NCBI GenBank assembly: GCA_013398955.1
Contig: VWPU01013573.1
Span: 372,001-436,000 of the forward strand
Direction: 5' to 3'
Length of the DNA: 64,000 bases
Origin: Callaeas wilsoni
Taxonomy: Eukaryota > Chordata > Aves > Passeriformes > Callaeidae
The stretch's first letter is position 1; each line of letters starts with the position of its first letter. The notes under the pieces were generated by a model. That model saw only the letters and a list, made by a program, of their open reading frames with translations. It was not told the origin of the DNA and made no database searches. This document shows, piece after piece, positions 24,485 to 37,137 of the stretch. The position numbers were made by a program, and so were the translations under genes.

Positions 24485-27400
24485 TGAAGAACTGCCACAC
24501 CATCTTGCAGTTAGTAATTTCAGAGTGATAAATATAATGGTGGCCTCACTGCTAGAAGGATTAGATTTAGCTGTAAAACAAGTAGTGCAGTTAACAGTTG
24601 CTGTTGGGTTTGGTGCCAGGATTAGAAAGCATTGCTAATCACAAGAAATGTAAAAAGATTAAGAGGTGATGGGTGCCAGTAAGGTTTTAAAAGCATGTAA
24701 GTGCTGGAATTCATTTTGGGATTAAAATTCCTCAAGTGAAAAAAAAAAAAGAAGAAAATAAAAGGATAGATCATAAACAGCAGCCAGCTCCACCTGCACT
24801 GCCCACAACCCTTTCCCAAGCATTAGCAGAGTTAATAAGTGTAGAAAAGTGAAATGTATGCCATGGCTTATACTGAATGATCCTGAGGCAGCTTTAGTGA
24901 GGAGAAGCAAGTATTTCTATTCCGGTATCTACGAATGAACTACAGCAATCTAAAGCCTGTTCGAGTTAGGAGATTTTGCTTACCAAAATCCTTCCTGGAC
25001 ACAGTGGAGTCAACTTTTAAAGGCACTGTAACAGAAATGATGATGGCATCTTGTATCTACATCCTTTCAGTAGGAAGGATAAGACGACATGTTGATCTCC
25101 TAGCTTGCTTCCAGCTTGTGAAGATTCACCTCTAAGATCTGTTTATGCTCTCAGTTACCAAGGATAAGCAAAGCTCCCCATATAAAATAATGTGGAGTGT
25201 GCAAAAGAAAACTCCCCAGGGAAAAAAAACAACAACGAAAAAACAGAAAAAAATTAGCTTGCAAAGACCTCTAAGTAAACAGTAACTTTTAATAAACAAA
25301 TTTGAATTTTGGATGAAAAATTTTACCAAAAAGGCATTTTAAACAGTGCAGACCACAGTATCCTGGTCAGATTCCCTTATGACAGAGTGGTCTCAGTTAG
25401 CATCAAGTGCAAAGTTCACTTTCCATCCTTGGCCGCCACCACCACCCCAAACTGCACAGTCACAGTACAACATCTCAAGGAGAACACAGACTTCAGCAAA
25501 GCCCACCAGGTTCCCAACAGGCCTGATGGACAGCCAAAAGTTGGTTAGTGGTGAGGCCACCTAACACTTGTCTCTCTCCCACAGTGTCCCAAATTTATCC
25601 AATGATTCAGAGTAAAATTCAAGTGCTACCAGGACACTTCGTGAGCCTTGGCTCTGCACAGATGCATTTCTTCCTGTGCCTCCAAGGAGCTCAGATGCTG
25701 ATTCACACCAGCCTCTCTTCAGTCATTACTTTACCCTCTGTCAGTCTGGACCTTGCTATTCCAGGGGCTGGGGAGTAGTACGAACTAAGACCACTTCATC
25801 ATTTTCTACACACCTTTCAGTTGTGTTCCTGGTGCACCTTCCTGGGTTTTCAGACTCTCTAAGTCTGCTTCTCCCTTCTGTTGCCCCAAAATGAACATTT
25901 TTTCCACATGCCTGTAGCAGCAGCAAAAATAACCATCTTCCAAGAGTTATAAAACAGTCATATTAAATAATAGAGGTGAAAGCACTGTGCATGATTTCTG
26001 CAGAAGTCTTTTCAGTAGAACAGATAAATTTATTCACTGCATTATGGAACAGTTTGAGAAAACATGATCATACAATGTACACTGCCTCTATTTAAATTGT
26101 TTCATTTCTATTCAGGAGTGCTCTGATTAGATACACTGAAAATATCATCAGTAAGAAATAAATAATTCTACCAAATTAATAGTTGTTGATTTCTTTTACC
26201 TGAAAATGTAAGTAGCATCTCATTCACACTAGACAAAGCTACTATAATTTGGATATATCGATCTTGTTGGTTCAAGTCCACACAGCACACCAGAGACAGG
26301 TGTGCATCTACATTTTCTTAGTATCAAGCAACTTCTAAAAATTTTAAATTCTTTCATGAGTGGAGAAAGGCTAATAGACACTTGGCATGGAGAGGCTTAG
26401 TAGACAGCTAGGTTTTTTTTTCCTCTAGCTGTTTTTCGCAAATAGAGGGTTGAGAGAAATAAATTGCTTTAAATGCAGAAAATTCTTTAGAAATGGTATT
26501 TTAGGGAATACAGGTTAATTTTCTGAATTGCACAAAATTAATCCAAGCTCAGCAAATGCTCTTTAATTAGAAACATCCTTAGAAAGGAAGCAGCCAGAAG
26601 TAGCCCTCACTAACATCTTTGCACTAACAAACCCCAAACCAGTTTCTCCAGGACCTCCCTCCCTGTAAAGTATTTTCCTGGAGAAGCATGGAAAGGGGTG
26701 GATTTGTGCAAATGGAGCAGAATGTATTATTTAGCAGAAAGACTGGACTAATATTTTCTTTATTAAAAACACGACTAAAAACATAGAGTTAGTATTTTGT
26801 TTTAGACATCGCAAAATGATGAATGCCGAATGTCCACTCGGCTTAACATCTGAGAAAAAACCCTCTACATTTTGAAAAATTTATCCAGTTTGATTCAACA
26901 ATGAATTCCTCTTCTAAGAATCAAATATAATTGCTGTAACATTTCAAAAAAATTTAAGTGCACAGCTCAGTACCTTAAGAGCAGCCTGTTTGCACGGCAG
27001 CCAAGTGATACACCTCAGAGAGCTACTGTTAGCTACTGCAGGGAAGATAAATCAAGAAAATGCTGAGTTGAGGTGCAATTTGACAGTTATTAGCAGAACA
27101 GGAGTAATTTGATGAAGGAAAAAAATCTGACAAAATCTCAGTTCACAGCAACAGATTTTGGAAGCCTATTTGCACATAAATTGGAAAAAATAATTCTTGC
27201 ATTAGAAACTGATGAAGATGAAACAATATACCCTAAATCCTAACATATTTGAAATTATTTTCTTTGATTCAAAGCTGATAATCCTGTAACAGGCAGTAAC
27301 TAAACAGGGGCTTTAGCAGACTTGCTCTGCATGTTGAAGAGACTGCACAGCCTGATCCTGATCTGGAGCCATTCAACTATCAGAATAACTGGATTTACTG

Positions 27401-30400
27401 CTATTCGCATCTTTGTTTTTGCCATTTGAAAGCATCTACAGTGCACAGAACACTGGGTTGTGTTTTAAGCATTAGCAGCATAAATATCCCCTGGTGTACC
27501 GTATACTTCACCACTTCTGCCTTCCCGTAAATCAAGCATACAGCCAATCATCTTTTTTATGTTGGACGCTAATGGCAACTCTATTATTCAAATTCAGGCT
27601 GTACAGAGCCACCTCTCACGGGGATGTGAAGCAGCTCAGGAGCAGGCTTATGACTGAGCAAGGGAAGATTCAAATCTGGCCATGATCTTCCCACTACAAC
27701 CCCACCACCTCTTCCAATTTATCTGCATCTTTCAATTTATCTCTTCTGTGCAAAAGGCTTTTAAAAAACCCCAAAACTCCTATAAGTAGGAAAAACAAAT
27801 TAGACAGCCTTTTCTGTTCTTCAAGAAGCACCTCTTTGTGTCCCCATAAATGTTCAGTGTAAATGTTTTCGCTCACATACTCGTAAGCAGAGAAGCTCTT
27901 TGTTACTGCATTACAATTAGGATGCACAGATTTAGAGAGATCTTTCGTGTCATTATATCAAACTCTTCTACAAACATACAAAGGGATTTTATAGACTGTT
28001 GTCTTTTCTGCTTACTACTGAATACTCACACTCAGTACATGATGCTGTAAAAGTGAACAATACCTTCCCTGTGTTTACTGTGCCCACCAAGAACCATTAA
28101 AAAAACCAAATAAAACACCTTAGCTATGATTTCAACAGCACAAACTGTTCTCCCATGGGGTTTCTCTTCTTCCTCTCTCCCTCCACTCATCTTTCAGTTC
28201 ATGAAGATAGGGAACATGAAAACTAAATGGATTTATGTGTAAATAATTCATCTTTTCAGGCACATCAAACTAATACCTGAGTTCATCCAAGGGGCTGGCC
28301 AGATGTAGCTGATTGCAGTGGTATTTTAAACAGCATTCTGGAGAGCTAGTCACAAAAGGTTGCAAGGAAACGCTGAACAGCTGTGTTGATAAGAGTTGTT
28401 TTTAAACAACCCGTGTTGAAACCCTACCTATCCTTACTGAACACAGCTGACAGGGACACATTCCCAGCCGTCCTGAACTGCCACTGCATTTTGGAGACTC
28501 GTGTCTGCACAAGACAGCCTTTGTGAGCGGGGTGAGCTCTGGCACATCTTGGGAAGATGAAGAGAATTACAAAGGCTGAGCATCGTTTTCCTGCCAAGTA
28601 GCAGGAAAACATGAGGCAACATAAAGCATCTTTAGGAGCACGAGTCCCACAGGGCAGACATCCGCACAAGCTGAGCTGATCCTGCGAGCCAAGCTGCCTT
28701 AAACCAAGGTCCCATGGGGACTGGGAAGTGAAGAGATGGTAGTAACTCTGCTTCTCTTTAAGCCATGAAGGAAAAATAGAAAGTATTTTGTGTATTTTTA
28801 AACATCCTAAGTAGAAACAATGGATTAATTCTTGCGGGAAGTCCAACAATTAACCTTTACTACACTTGCATGTCAAGTCATGTTTCTTGTGCTAAATAAA
28901 CCATACCAAACTCCAGCAGCTAAAAAGGGCAAAAAGAAAATCTAGGGACTTGTGTTTTTGTTTTTACTCTTTTAAAAGCCAAAATCTAAACCTTTCCATT
29001 CTGCTTGCTTTAATAACACAAGTGGTCTCTCTCTCCTGCACATTAGAAGAGGAGTCTGCAAAAGGGGACCAGGGAAATAGGTCTTGCTCATAACTAAGGT
29101 CTGTTGCTCTGATTTACAACAGCTTCTCATTGTACAAACTGAATTAGAAAAAGCAGCAAAAAAATACAATTAAATTTCAGACTATAACAATCATTTTAGT
29201 AACAGTGCTTTGCCTGTGTAGGAAATGGTTGCTTAAAGTGAAGAAATCATTGTGCCATGTGGAAACCTTGAGCAGGTTAGTAACCCACTACTGTACCAGA
29301 GATTAATTTCTGCAGTCAGGTTTGTATCTTCAAATTCACTGAAGTGGAGATTTATTGCAACAAAAACAGAGAAAACCACTGGAGGAATATGTTGCAAGTG
29401 GAGCGGGGCAAAAGGAAAACTTACATAGAAAAGACAACGTTCTTAGATTTGCAGTGATTTATTCCAAGAGAGTTTGTTTCCAGTCTAAATTAACATGGCT
29501 CATACTACTATAACTTAAATCACACAGAGATAAGATTTGGTGAAGAGTAAAGTTTTGCAGAATGTGCTTTGGATGAGTTTTCTTAGAAACAGCTCAAAAT
29601 AACTTAAAGAATTATCATCTTAATGACATGCTTACCCTTGAGGGGAAATTTTGAGCCCTTCAGCAGAAAGCAACCTCACTGCAAGCAGGATTTTAATAGC
29701 TCTGAGTTACTGTTTATGCAGCGGGAGCCTTCTTTAAATCAAACATTTTTAAAAGTGTCCTTGTTCTGAAGTTGCCTGTACTGGGCATCCCATCACAAAT
29801 TTATGCCTTCATGTTTTGCAGAGTAATTATGTCCATAGACCCACATAAGATGTCTGTGAGCAACATGGACTCTTCCACCTGGCTAATCTTCCCACATTAT
29901 ATAGAAAAATTAAGTACCTCATAGTCCTTGTGTGTGGAAGCCAGTCTAAACCCAAATGTGCAACATTTTCTGTCTGTAAGGTGTGTATAAAACACATGTG
30001 TGATGAGGAAATGTGCATTAATTGATTCTGACAAAGAACCACCACAAAGCAGTCCATCATCATAATGAAATGCTTACAGTAATCCCTATCGAATTATAGT
30101 CCTGACCTTTGGTGATGTGAAAAACAGTATTTATTCCCTACTTCAAGAACAAAGAACACTTGCTGCAATCTCTTGCTTGAAAGTTCAAAACTGAAATTGT
30201 TCTCACTCTAGCCCAGCTGACAGCATTAGCTGTGGAGAAGCTCGCTTCCAGAGGAAGTGAAATGTAAAAACAAAGTTGCTGTGACCTTAACAATAATCCT
30301 GTTTGCATATTACAATACATTTTCCTACTATAACAAGGCAAAGTCCCTCGTGTTCCGGTCAGAAAAAGTCATCTTCCAGTAAAAGCATACTGTGATCAAT

Positions 30401-32504
30401 AACATTTTCTTAATATATTATATTATCTCCCACTGAAACACTTTTTCACTTGGCATTTCAGGCTGCCGAGTAGGGGAAATTCATGACAAAACTAAGATAG
30501 TAAATGAGATACTGCAAATTAATTCCATCCAAGAGCAATCTTTTCGTTCGTGAGCAATTTGACAAGCCAGTGTTGTCTGACTTCAGTAGAAGCTTTCTCA
30601 GCTTTCAAATATACATGAAACAGAAGAATCTGCTCCACTACCATATCCAACTTCACTTCAGCCTGCATAATTTTGTGTTAAAATACATTAGAGTTTCAAC
30701 AGCCAACTCTGAGACCAGAATTAGTAGGGCATACTTTAAATATCAGTTTAGAAAATAGACCGAGAAGTCTGCCACATCAATCCTGTGAAATCCTGTTTTC
30801 GAGTTACAGCCCAAAGCCTGGCAGGGCACAGGAATTCTGCGCTTCCATAGAGGATTTGCCATGAACTGTCCTGCAACTCAGTCCTGAAAAGGCCCAAGTG
30901 ATGACAATGCCAGGTGAAGGATCTCAGTTTGGTACTGGCAAGGTTCAAAGACAGCTTTGTCACAATGGGCATTACAGTAAAGTGCTTCTCCATGTGCACA
31001 TCTGAACTCTCTTTTGCTATGGTGAGTAGCAGCTTTGCTGCCCCCTTGGAGTTACTGTCCTTCTGCAGGCTGAAAGAGCGACCTGGTGGCACACAGCCAG
31101 GAGCAGAGCCCATCACCATTTTAGCAACAGCAGCTGTGGATTTACTGAGAGCAATTGGTGCTCAGCATGGTCCAGGAAGGCGTGGTCTCACAAGAAGGCT
31201 GGGGTGAGTGTAGGATACGGGGATATTGTCAGTAGGATTACTTACACGCACCGGATCTCGGCACGATTAGGTGAAGAATCACTGCAGTATTAATATTTCA
31301 GCATAAGGAATAAGGGGCAGGCAGCTGTTGAATATTCATGCCGTAGCAATGCTCTCTGTATGAATTCTCTAGCAGGAACATATAAAGGCTGCACCATTAT
31401 CCCAACGAGTTTACCATCCAAAACCCCAATTAAAGAGATACTTTAGCATGTACCCTGTTTTAAGCTCACGGGGCAGGCCCACTGACTAATTGTATTCTTA
31501 CAGTGAAAGTTGTGCTCCATTTTTTTACTAACTCAAGACTCATGTTGAAATCAACATAAAAGGAGTGGGAGAAAATGGATGAAAATTTAATTTACATCTG
31601 CAAATCCCAACACCTCATGAGATCAAAAACATGTAAAGGGCCAAACAACTCATCTACCCAAGAAGTCATTCATAAAAGATAAATACCCTTTTTAAATGTG
31701 GAGGAAATTCTTGCAGGGAAGATGCATAGTACTCAACTATAAAGTAATTCCAAGAAGCTTCACATACATTTCTGAGAAAGAGGAGGCAGAATTAAGATTG
31801 GTGCCACTGATAAGAAGGAGCACAGAGGACCTTATAAGCAAACTAGATGGGAAGGACAAAATAATCAGGGTTTTGAAGGACAGGACTACGTTTGTGCGGG
31901 TTCCTGGTTGTGGGTTTTTGTGATTTCTTTAATTTTTTTTTTAAACAAAATAAATTAGGCAGCAAATCTTCATGTAAATGAGCACTTATAAAACAGCCTT
32001 TCTAGGTGAATCATTTCTTTTACGATTAATAAAATCTGCAATCAGAGCAACAACATTCTGATGACTTTTTGCCATTTGCAATTATCGCTCATCCCAGCAC
32101 CAAAAAGCTCATTATTATTAAAGATGACAGGAAGAATACTTAACTGCTTTTATGAAAGAACTTACTTTTTAAAAGAATCAAGTTTCTAAGCTTTGTTTCT
32201 ACTTCCGAATCTTCTGTGTGGGGAAAAAAAGGCTATCCTAAGAACCCTTGTGCGTGCCACCTTTGATTTCCAACACTTAATTTGGATAAAAGCATCCAAT
32301 TTGTACAGTAACACAACACAATACAGAATAATACTTCTTAGGTTTAAAAGCAGCCTACAAAGAGTATGGAGTTAACATAAACCTGTGCAACTACAAACAT
32401 ATAGTTTATACCATAAAAATACGTATTTTAACCTTTTTTATAGCAGTTTTCTCCTAAGTAACTAAAAGCATTTAAGTTACTGTAGGACTTGTAGCATTCC
32501 TGTG

Positions 32505-32640
32505 AGTAAGAGTGCATAATCTCTGTTTTGAAGGCATGGAAGTTGAGGCACAACTATTACTCAGACAGCTGTGGAAGAGACAGTAACAGGAATCATATCC
32601 AACTCCAAGCTCTGTGACTAAATGCACGTCTATTTAACAT
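32505..32640 (-). mobile_element. Possible MIR-type SINE remnant
   Basis: The plus strand carries words in the order expected for an inverted MIR core: 'ttttgaaggcatggaag' (for 'ttttacagatgaggaaa'), 'ttgaggcaca', 'actcagacagctgtgg' (for 'gtcacacagctagtaag') and 'ccaactccaagctctgtg'. Each word has substitutions, so the call rests on order and spacing and should be tested by alignment. Confidence 0.45.
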
Positions 32641-32771
32641 GTACTATCTATAGGCAGAAACAAACACAAGTATTTTTGTTTTGGCACCTACAGAGATGTT
32701 AGAGTGTTTTCTGTGCCTCACTCCATCCTTGCTCCCTGAAATAACAGCACAGTAAAATCAGAGCCCCCTTT

Positions 32772-32912
32772 CAAAAAACCCAAAAAATACTAAAAACAAC
32801 CCTCCAAAAACCAACAACAACAACAACAAAGAAAACCCAAGCAAACAAACAAAAAACCCAAAAACCAACCAACCAACCAACAACTGACCAAAAAAAAACC
32901 CCAAAACCCCAA
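32772..32912. repeat. A/C-rich low-complexity tract with (AAC)n and (AACC)n
   Basis: About 140 bases are nearly pure A and C. They include five AAC units around 32,812-32,828, CAAA repeats, and about four AACC units at 32,864-32,881, ending with AAAACCCC-like blocks. The complementary strand is G/T-rich. It looks like a compound simple repeat. Confidence 0.9.
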
Positions 32913-33164
32913 CATAGATGCTGTTAAATGGATGCAAACTGAAAAAATACTGCCTGACTCATAGGAGCTTGGGAAGCACTGATCTGAGCTTTTTACAACC
33001 ATAGATCTCCAGTTTGCCATGATTTAGCGGATGGTTAAAGGTGTGGAGCATGTGGTGAGCCAGAATCTTCCTGGGGTGTGCAGTACGAGAGGGAACAGGT
33101 GCAAGCTGCATCAAGGGAAAACCTGGTAAGAGATGAGGAAGGAGAATTCAGAGCAGGTGCTTAA

Positions 33165-33350
33165 CCAGCAGAATGGCTGTGTGGGGAGGCTGCAGAGCCC
33201 TCGTCCTCAGGGGCATTCAAGGACTTGCCTGGACTTGGACACAGCCCTGAACAACCTGCCCTGCCTCTGCAGTTTGCCTGCTTTGAGCAGGAGCTTGGAC
33301 AAGATAATCCCTCCAAGGTCATTCCCAAACTGAATTGTTCTTTGAATACC
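33165..33350 (+). mobile_element. Old CR1 LINE 3' end fragment
   Basis: This is a diverged plus-strand CR1 tail. A 'ggaggctgcagagccctcgtc' region stands for 'ggaggctccatccttgg', then 'attcaaggacttgcctgga', 'ctgaacaacctgcc', 'gctttgagcaggagcttgga' and 'gataatccctccaaggtcat', ending at 'cccaaactgaattgttct'. The 'tttgagcaggag(g)(c)ttgga' wording is shared with the copy at 35.9 kb, which suggests the same older subfamily. Confidence 0.8.
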
Positions 33351-35514
33351 ATCACAAAGACAAGTGAGGTTGCTATTTGGTTTTTTTTGGGATGCTTTGC
33401 TGCATCCCAAAGCTTATCACAAATTCACAGGAGAAGTGTGACCCCAGATTTCTGCAACTAACTTTTTTTACTTTATTTGGCTTGCTCCTTCTCCTGAAAG
33501 GGATAAAATGGAACAAATCCAAATCTTTGCTTTCATCCACTTGAAAACTGTGAAAAATGAAAAGCAAAACACAATCACTGTGTTCAGGTTCCTAAACACA
33601 CATGGTCATTTGAGGTCTCGCTTGGAGTTTACACACCTTCCTGACCCTCTCTCCTCCTAAGAAATACTCAAAAAAACAATCAGTCTGCTGTGCAGGGAGA
33701 CCCACAGTTATTAAAATAACTTCATCACCAAAACAGCTCTCAACATAATTTCAAATTCCTTCCCACCACCCGCACTGTCGAAAGAGGTGCTTGCATATGG
33801 TGAAAATTAATTCAATTTGAACCAGAAAACACTGGGGTTAAGTACTTCAACTGGAAAACAAAAACTGCAACCACATGTGACTGTCAGGATATACAGGGCT
33901 ACAGCCAACATGCAGAATTACTTTTCATATCCCTCAGAAAAACTGAGTTTAGAAGGTCTTTTAAGGGGAACAGCTGAGCTAGGAATATCCAAAAACGGGA
34001 GAGACAGACAAGTGTGCAACTCCTACGTGCAGCTCGCTACCAGAAGAAGTCAGGGAGAGTCCATCCTGGAACTCAAGGCCTTTTCAAACAACTTCTCACA
34101 TGCAACAGAAGCCTCCAAGAAGAAGCCTGGATACACCTGGCTTCTCATTTCAAAATTAATAGTTTTTTAATTCTTTTGTTACATATGTTATATAATCAGA
34201 TCACAGACACCATGGCAGAAACGCCCACGGGCATCCCACAGCCCAACGGAATCACTTTGCAGTAACTGGATATTCAGCCTAAGATTACACCAGCCATTTC
34301 ATACTGATGTGACAACATCACATAGGCAATGTGGCAACTTATCACAAGCCAGATTTACTAGACATTCCCCACCACAGAAAGTGAATTAAACTGTCACTCA
34401 TCACTGTATGAGCTGCACTAGTGTAACTACTTCTTCACGAGTCGGACAACACTTCTCTGAATTAAAACCAACACACTTTGTCGCAAGTTAAAGTCCTTAT
34501 CCTCCTTTCTGTACATCTTCTTTTCCTTTCCACTTCTCTTATTTTCTGCACAATTGTTTTTTCCCCCTGACTTAGTATGTTTAACTCTTGTTGCTACACT
34601 TGCTCCCCAAGAAAAATTCTATTGTTCTCCTTGGTAGATATACACAGAGGGATTTGTACAGGAGCTCCAGCCATCCTGGCCAAACTAGTGAGGATGATCT
34701 CAGCACTGGACTTCTGATGCCCTCTTGGTCCTTTCCCTAAGCAAAGCTTCCAGGAGCACAAGACTACATCTCCTTTCCCCAAGAACCATCTGATCATCAT
34801 GCCAAGCTAAGGCTGAGACTGTATTCCTGAGTGTTTCTTCTCTGGTATATCTCCCAACATACATGCTCTATTAAAATACAAGAAAAGCAGACACATTACT
34901 CATCGTGAGGGCCACCAAAAAAAGAAAAAGAGCAGAACATTTGATTTAACTACCACTACAATTGCAGTTGTTGGCATCTGCAATTTGTGGCATCACACAC
35001 ACACATGCAGGGACAAACATAAAGTAGGAATATAAAATAAGTCCTGTTCATAATTCAGACTTAATTTCCAGCAAGTTTCATAAAAGTATTATTATTATAT
35101 ACACTATTTATGGCTCTGTACTGGCAGCACAGAAAAAAAGGATTAAATACAGTCTCTCATGCACACTTGTACACACGCAAGCATACACACAATTTCCTGA
35201 TCTATTGTGAATATACTAATGACAGGAATTGAAAAAGAATTTTAAATTATCAAAGCTACATGGAAAGCTTAAAGCTAGCTGCTCATGGAAATAAACCCGT
35301 TTCCAAGAGTGTTTCACTATTTCCAAAGTGTAGCTCATGCACATTTAAGGGAAGAGGTTGCCAGGAACATTATGATGCAGGTGCACTGGGGATACTGAGG
35401 TGTTCAATAAGGAATCCTGTGAAGAAAGAGCAAACGCTGGAAGTAAGGAATGCACGACAGTGTATGAGAAAGGTTAAACAAACTGAAAATATGAAAAATA
35501 AAACAATATGAGAC
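33351..35514. other. Unassigned noncoding DNA
   Basis: No gene or confident repeat is visible. The open frame at 33,817-34,170 (plus, 117 codons) has no recognisable domain. Short CA-type runs occur near 34,993-35,010 and 35,165-35,190 but are too short to be informative. Confidence 0.6.
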
Positions 35515-36055
35515 TTGGTGGTCTTGACAGACAGCAGGTACAATTTGAGCCAGCAACATGCTCTTGAAACAAACTTGAGGGTATCCATTCTGGGCTGCAT
35601 TGGTAACAGCAAAGCCAGCAGGCCCAGGGAAGCAATCCTCCCCTTTCCTGCAGGATTTGTGAGCCCTCCAGAATAAGAAGGCTTTGACATACTGAAGAAA
35701 GCCAAGTGGAGGATAGTGGTGGCTAGAACAGAGGTCTCTCCCAGATCTCACCATGTTTTCCAGTTCCCCAAAGGGAAGGTGAAAAGAGCCTATTCCTGAA
35801 AGGGCAGCGATAGGACAAGAAGAAAGAAGCTGCAACAATGAAAATTCAGGTTATAAATGAAGAAAATATAGTTCATGAGGTGGTGAAACATAGTAACAGG
35901 GGACTAACAAAGTTTTGGAGTCTGCATCCTTGGAGATACTCAAAACCCAACAGGATGCGGTCTTCAGCAACCTGCTTTAAGTGACCTTGCTCTGAGCAGG
36001 AGGCTGGACTAGACAACTGCACAGGTGTTTTTCAGCCTGAATTATCCCAAAAAAT
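35515..36055 (+). mobile_element. Degraded CR1 LINE, ORF2 C-terminal region plus 3' UTR
   Basis: This is a plus-strand CR1 of about 540 bases, heavily diverged. Landmarks in order are 'gacagcaggtacaatttgagc' (for 'gccagcaggctgaatttgagc'), 'gcattggtaacagcaaagcc' and 'agcaggcccagggaagcaat' in the post-RT part of ORF2, then 'gcgataggacaagaa', 'tccttggagatactcaaaac', 'caggatgcggtct' and 'gagcaggaggctggactaga', ending at 'cagcctgaattatccca'. The middle (about 35,640-35,800) has lost clear similarity. Many indels and stops make it non-functional. Confidence 0.78.
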
Positions 36056-36231
36056 TATGTATCTGGATGGAAGAAGCCAGAAAGCTAGCCAAAGGAGGCC
36101 AAGAGGACAGGAAACAGCATAAAGGCATAGGATTAGTTCCATAATGAAAAAACAGAGAGAAGTGCAAAAAGAAGCTAGAAAAGGGAATAAGCAAGAAAAA
36201 TAGCAGGTGGGATCATGATGGAGCAAGAGGC

Positions 36232-36248
36232 AAAAAAAAAAAAAAAAA
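36232..36248. repeat. Poly(A) run, 17 bases
   Basis: This is an uninterrupted run of A. The upstream sequence shows no retroelement or processed gene copy that I recognise, so I call it only a mononucleotide run. Confidence 0.95.
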
Positions 36249-36898
36249 TTAAATCTCTGTTCACAAAACTGAACTATCCTCCCGTGGGCAGGATGTGAAA
36301 AATTCCACAAGAGTCATTCAACAATGAAGTCAACTATTTAAGTTTCTACTGTAATGTGCATAGTAGATTTGGATAAGAGAGGGAATCAGTTCTTTCTTTT
36401 CCCTCCCCATGCCCCCAAGAAACGAACTAACCTTTAATCTCCCTTTTCCAAATATTTGAACTCAATCTTGCAAACTTCACAGATATTTTAACTATGTACA
36501 TTATGAAGAATGTTTCATTTGTAATATAAAAATACATGCACTTTTATCAGCTTAAAACTCAAAGTTCACTACAGCCAAATTAGCCTCTTACAGCTTTCTA
36601 CAGTTTTATAAGATACGGCCCCATGAGTCTAGGCCTATATACACAAAAAACTTTGCTCCCTCTTGGAGCTATGCCACCAAATTCAAATACTCCTGATCAG
36701 GTTTACAGCATTAGCATTCAACATATTACAATATTTTTCTGTTATAACACAGATGCTCAGTTGCACATGCTGCAATAGGGACTTGACGCAGTCACTGAAA
36801 GGGAGAGCAACGCCCAAATTGTGTTTGTGTAAGCAAGGAAGAGACCATGAAAGAAAAAACACACACAAAAAGACAAAAAGAGACATCTGCACACTTAC

Positions 36899-37005
36899 CC
36901 TGCGATATCCACAATCTGTATCAAAATCAGCCTCAGGTGTAACAGTCAGTAAACAGGACAGCAAACCCTTGCATTTAGCAGAAGATTTCTGGGAAGCCAG
37001 ATTAC
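36899..37005 (-). other. Candidate internal exon of an unidentified gene or lncRNA
   Basis: On the minus strand a pyrimidine-rich acceptor (CTCTTCTCAACTCTTTCTAG) is followed by 107 bases and then a strong donor, CAGG|GTAAGTG. Of the three minus-strand frames only one is open through the segment. It needs one base from the previous exon (incoming phase 1), reads 35 codons and ends on a codon boundary. The predicted peptide starts NLASQKSSAKCKG and ends DFDTDCGYRR. I do not recognise the protein family. A single open frame of 35 codons with good splice signals can occur by chance in 64 kb, so this is a lead and not a gene call. Its phase does not join directly to the exon-like segment at 53,039-53,133. 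A transcript or cross-bird alignment would decide. Confidence 0.35.
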
Positions 37006-37098
37006 CTAGAAAGAGTTGAGAAGAGTTACTTTAACATACAAAGATGAAATTACCTATGTGTAATGAGAACAGGCTTCAAATGAACCACAGCATCATTT

Positions 37099-37137
37099 AA
37101 AAAAAAAAAAAAAAAAAAGAAAAAAAGAAAAGAAAAG
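37099..37137. repeat. A-rich tract (about 20 A then AAAAG blocks)
   Basis: About 20 consecutive A residues are followed by GAAAAAAAG and AAAAG blocks. No retrogene or LINE body is recognisable just upstream on the plus strand, so it is best read as a simple A-rich repeat. Confidence 0.93.

Larger units (their letters stand above)
22946..33164. other. Long repeat-poor noncoding stretch
   Basis: Apart from A/C-rich simple tracts (24,401-24,484 and 32,772-32,912), an A-rich patch at 25,220-25,255 and a MIR-like relic at 32,505-32,640, I recognise no element in about 10 kb. Open frames such as 28,424-28,849 (minus, 141 codons) and 30,748-31,119 (minus, 123 codons) have no recognisable domain. 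A frame at 31,696-31,923 (plus) is rich in charged residues (EKEEAELRLVPLIRR) but lacks a convincing start or splice pair. The stretch could be intronic or contain conserved noncoding elements that I cannot prove. Confidence 0.55.

Noticed and set aside
24980..25021. 42-base exon-like segment (minus strand) with TTTCTGTTACAG acceptor and GTAAGC donor
   Set aside because: One open frame, but only 13 codons; similar pairs occur elsewhere by chance.
28424..28849. 141-codon minus-strand open frame
   Set aside because: No family recognised, composition similar to the surroundings, and no CR1 or retroviral landmarks.
31696..31923. Charged 75-codon plus-strand frame as a coding exon
   Set aside because: No acceptor or donor at suitable places and no family match despite coding-like amino acid content.
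37099..37137. Poly(A) tail of a processed pseudogene
   Set aside because: No cDNA-like sequence, target duplication or homologous reading frame can be seen upstream.
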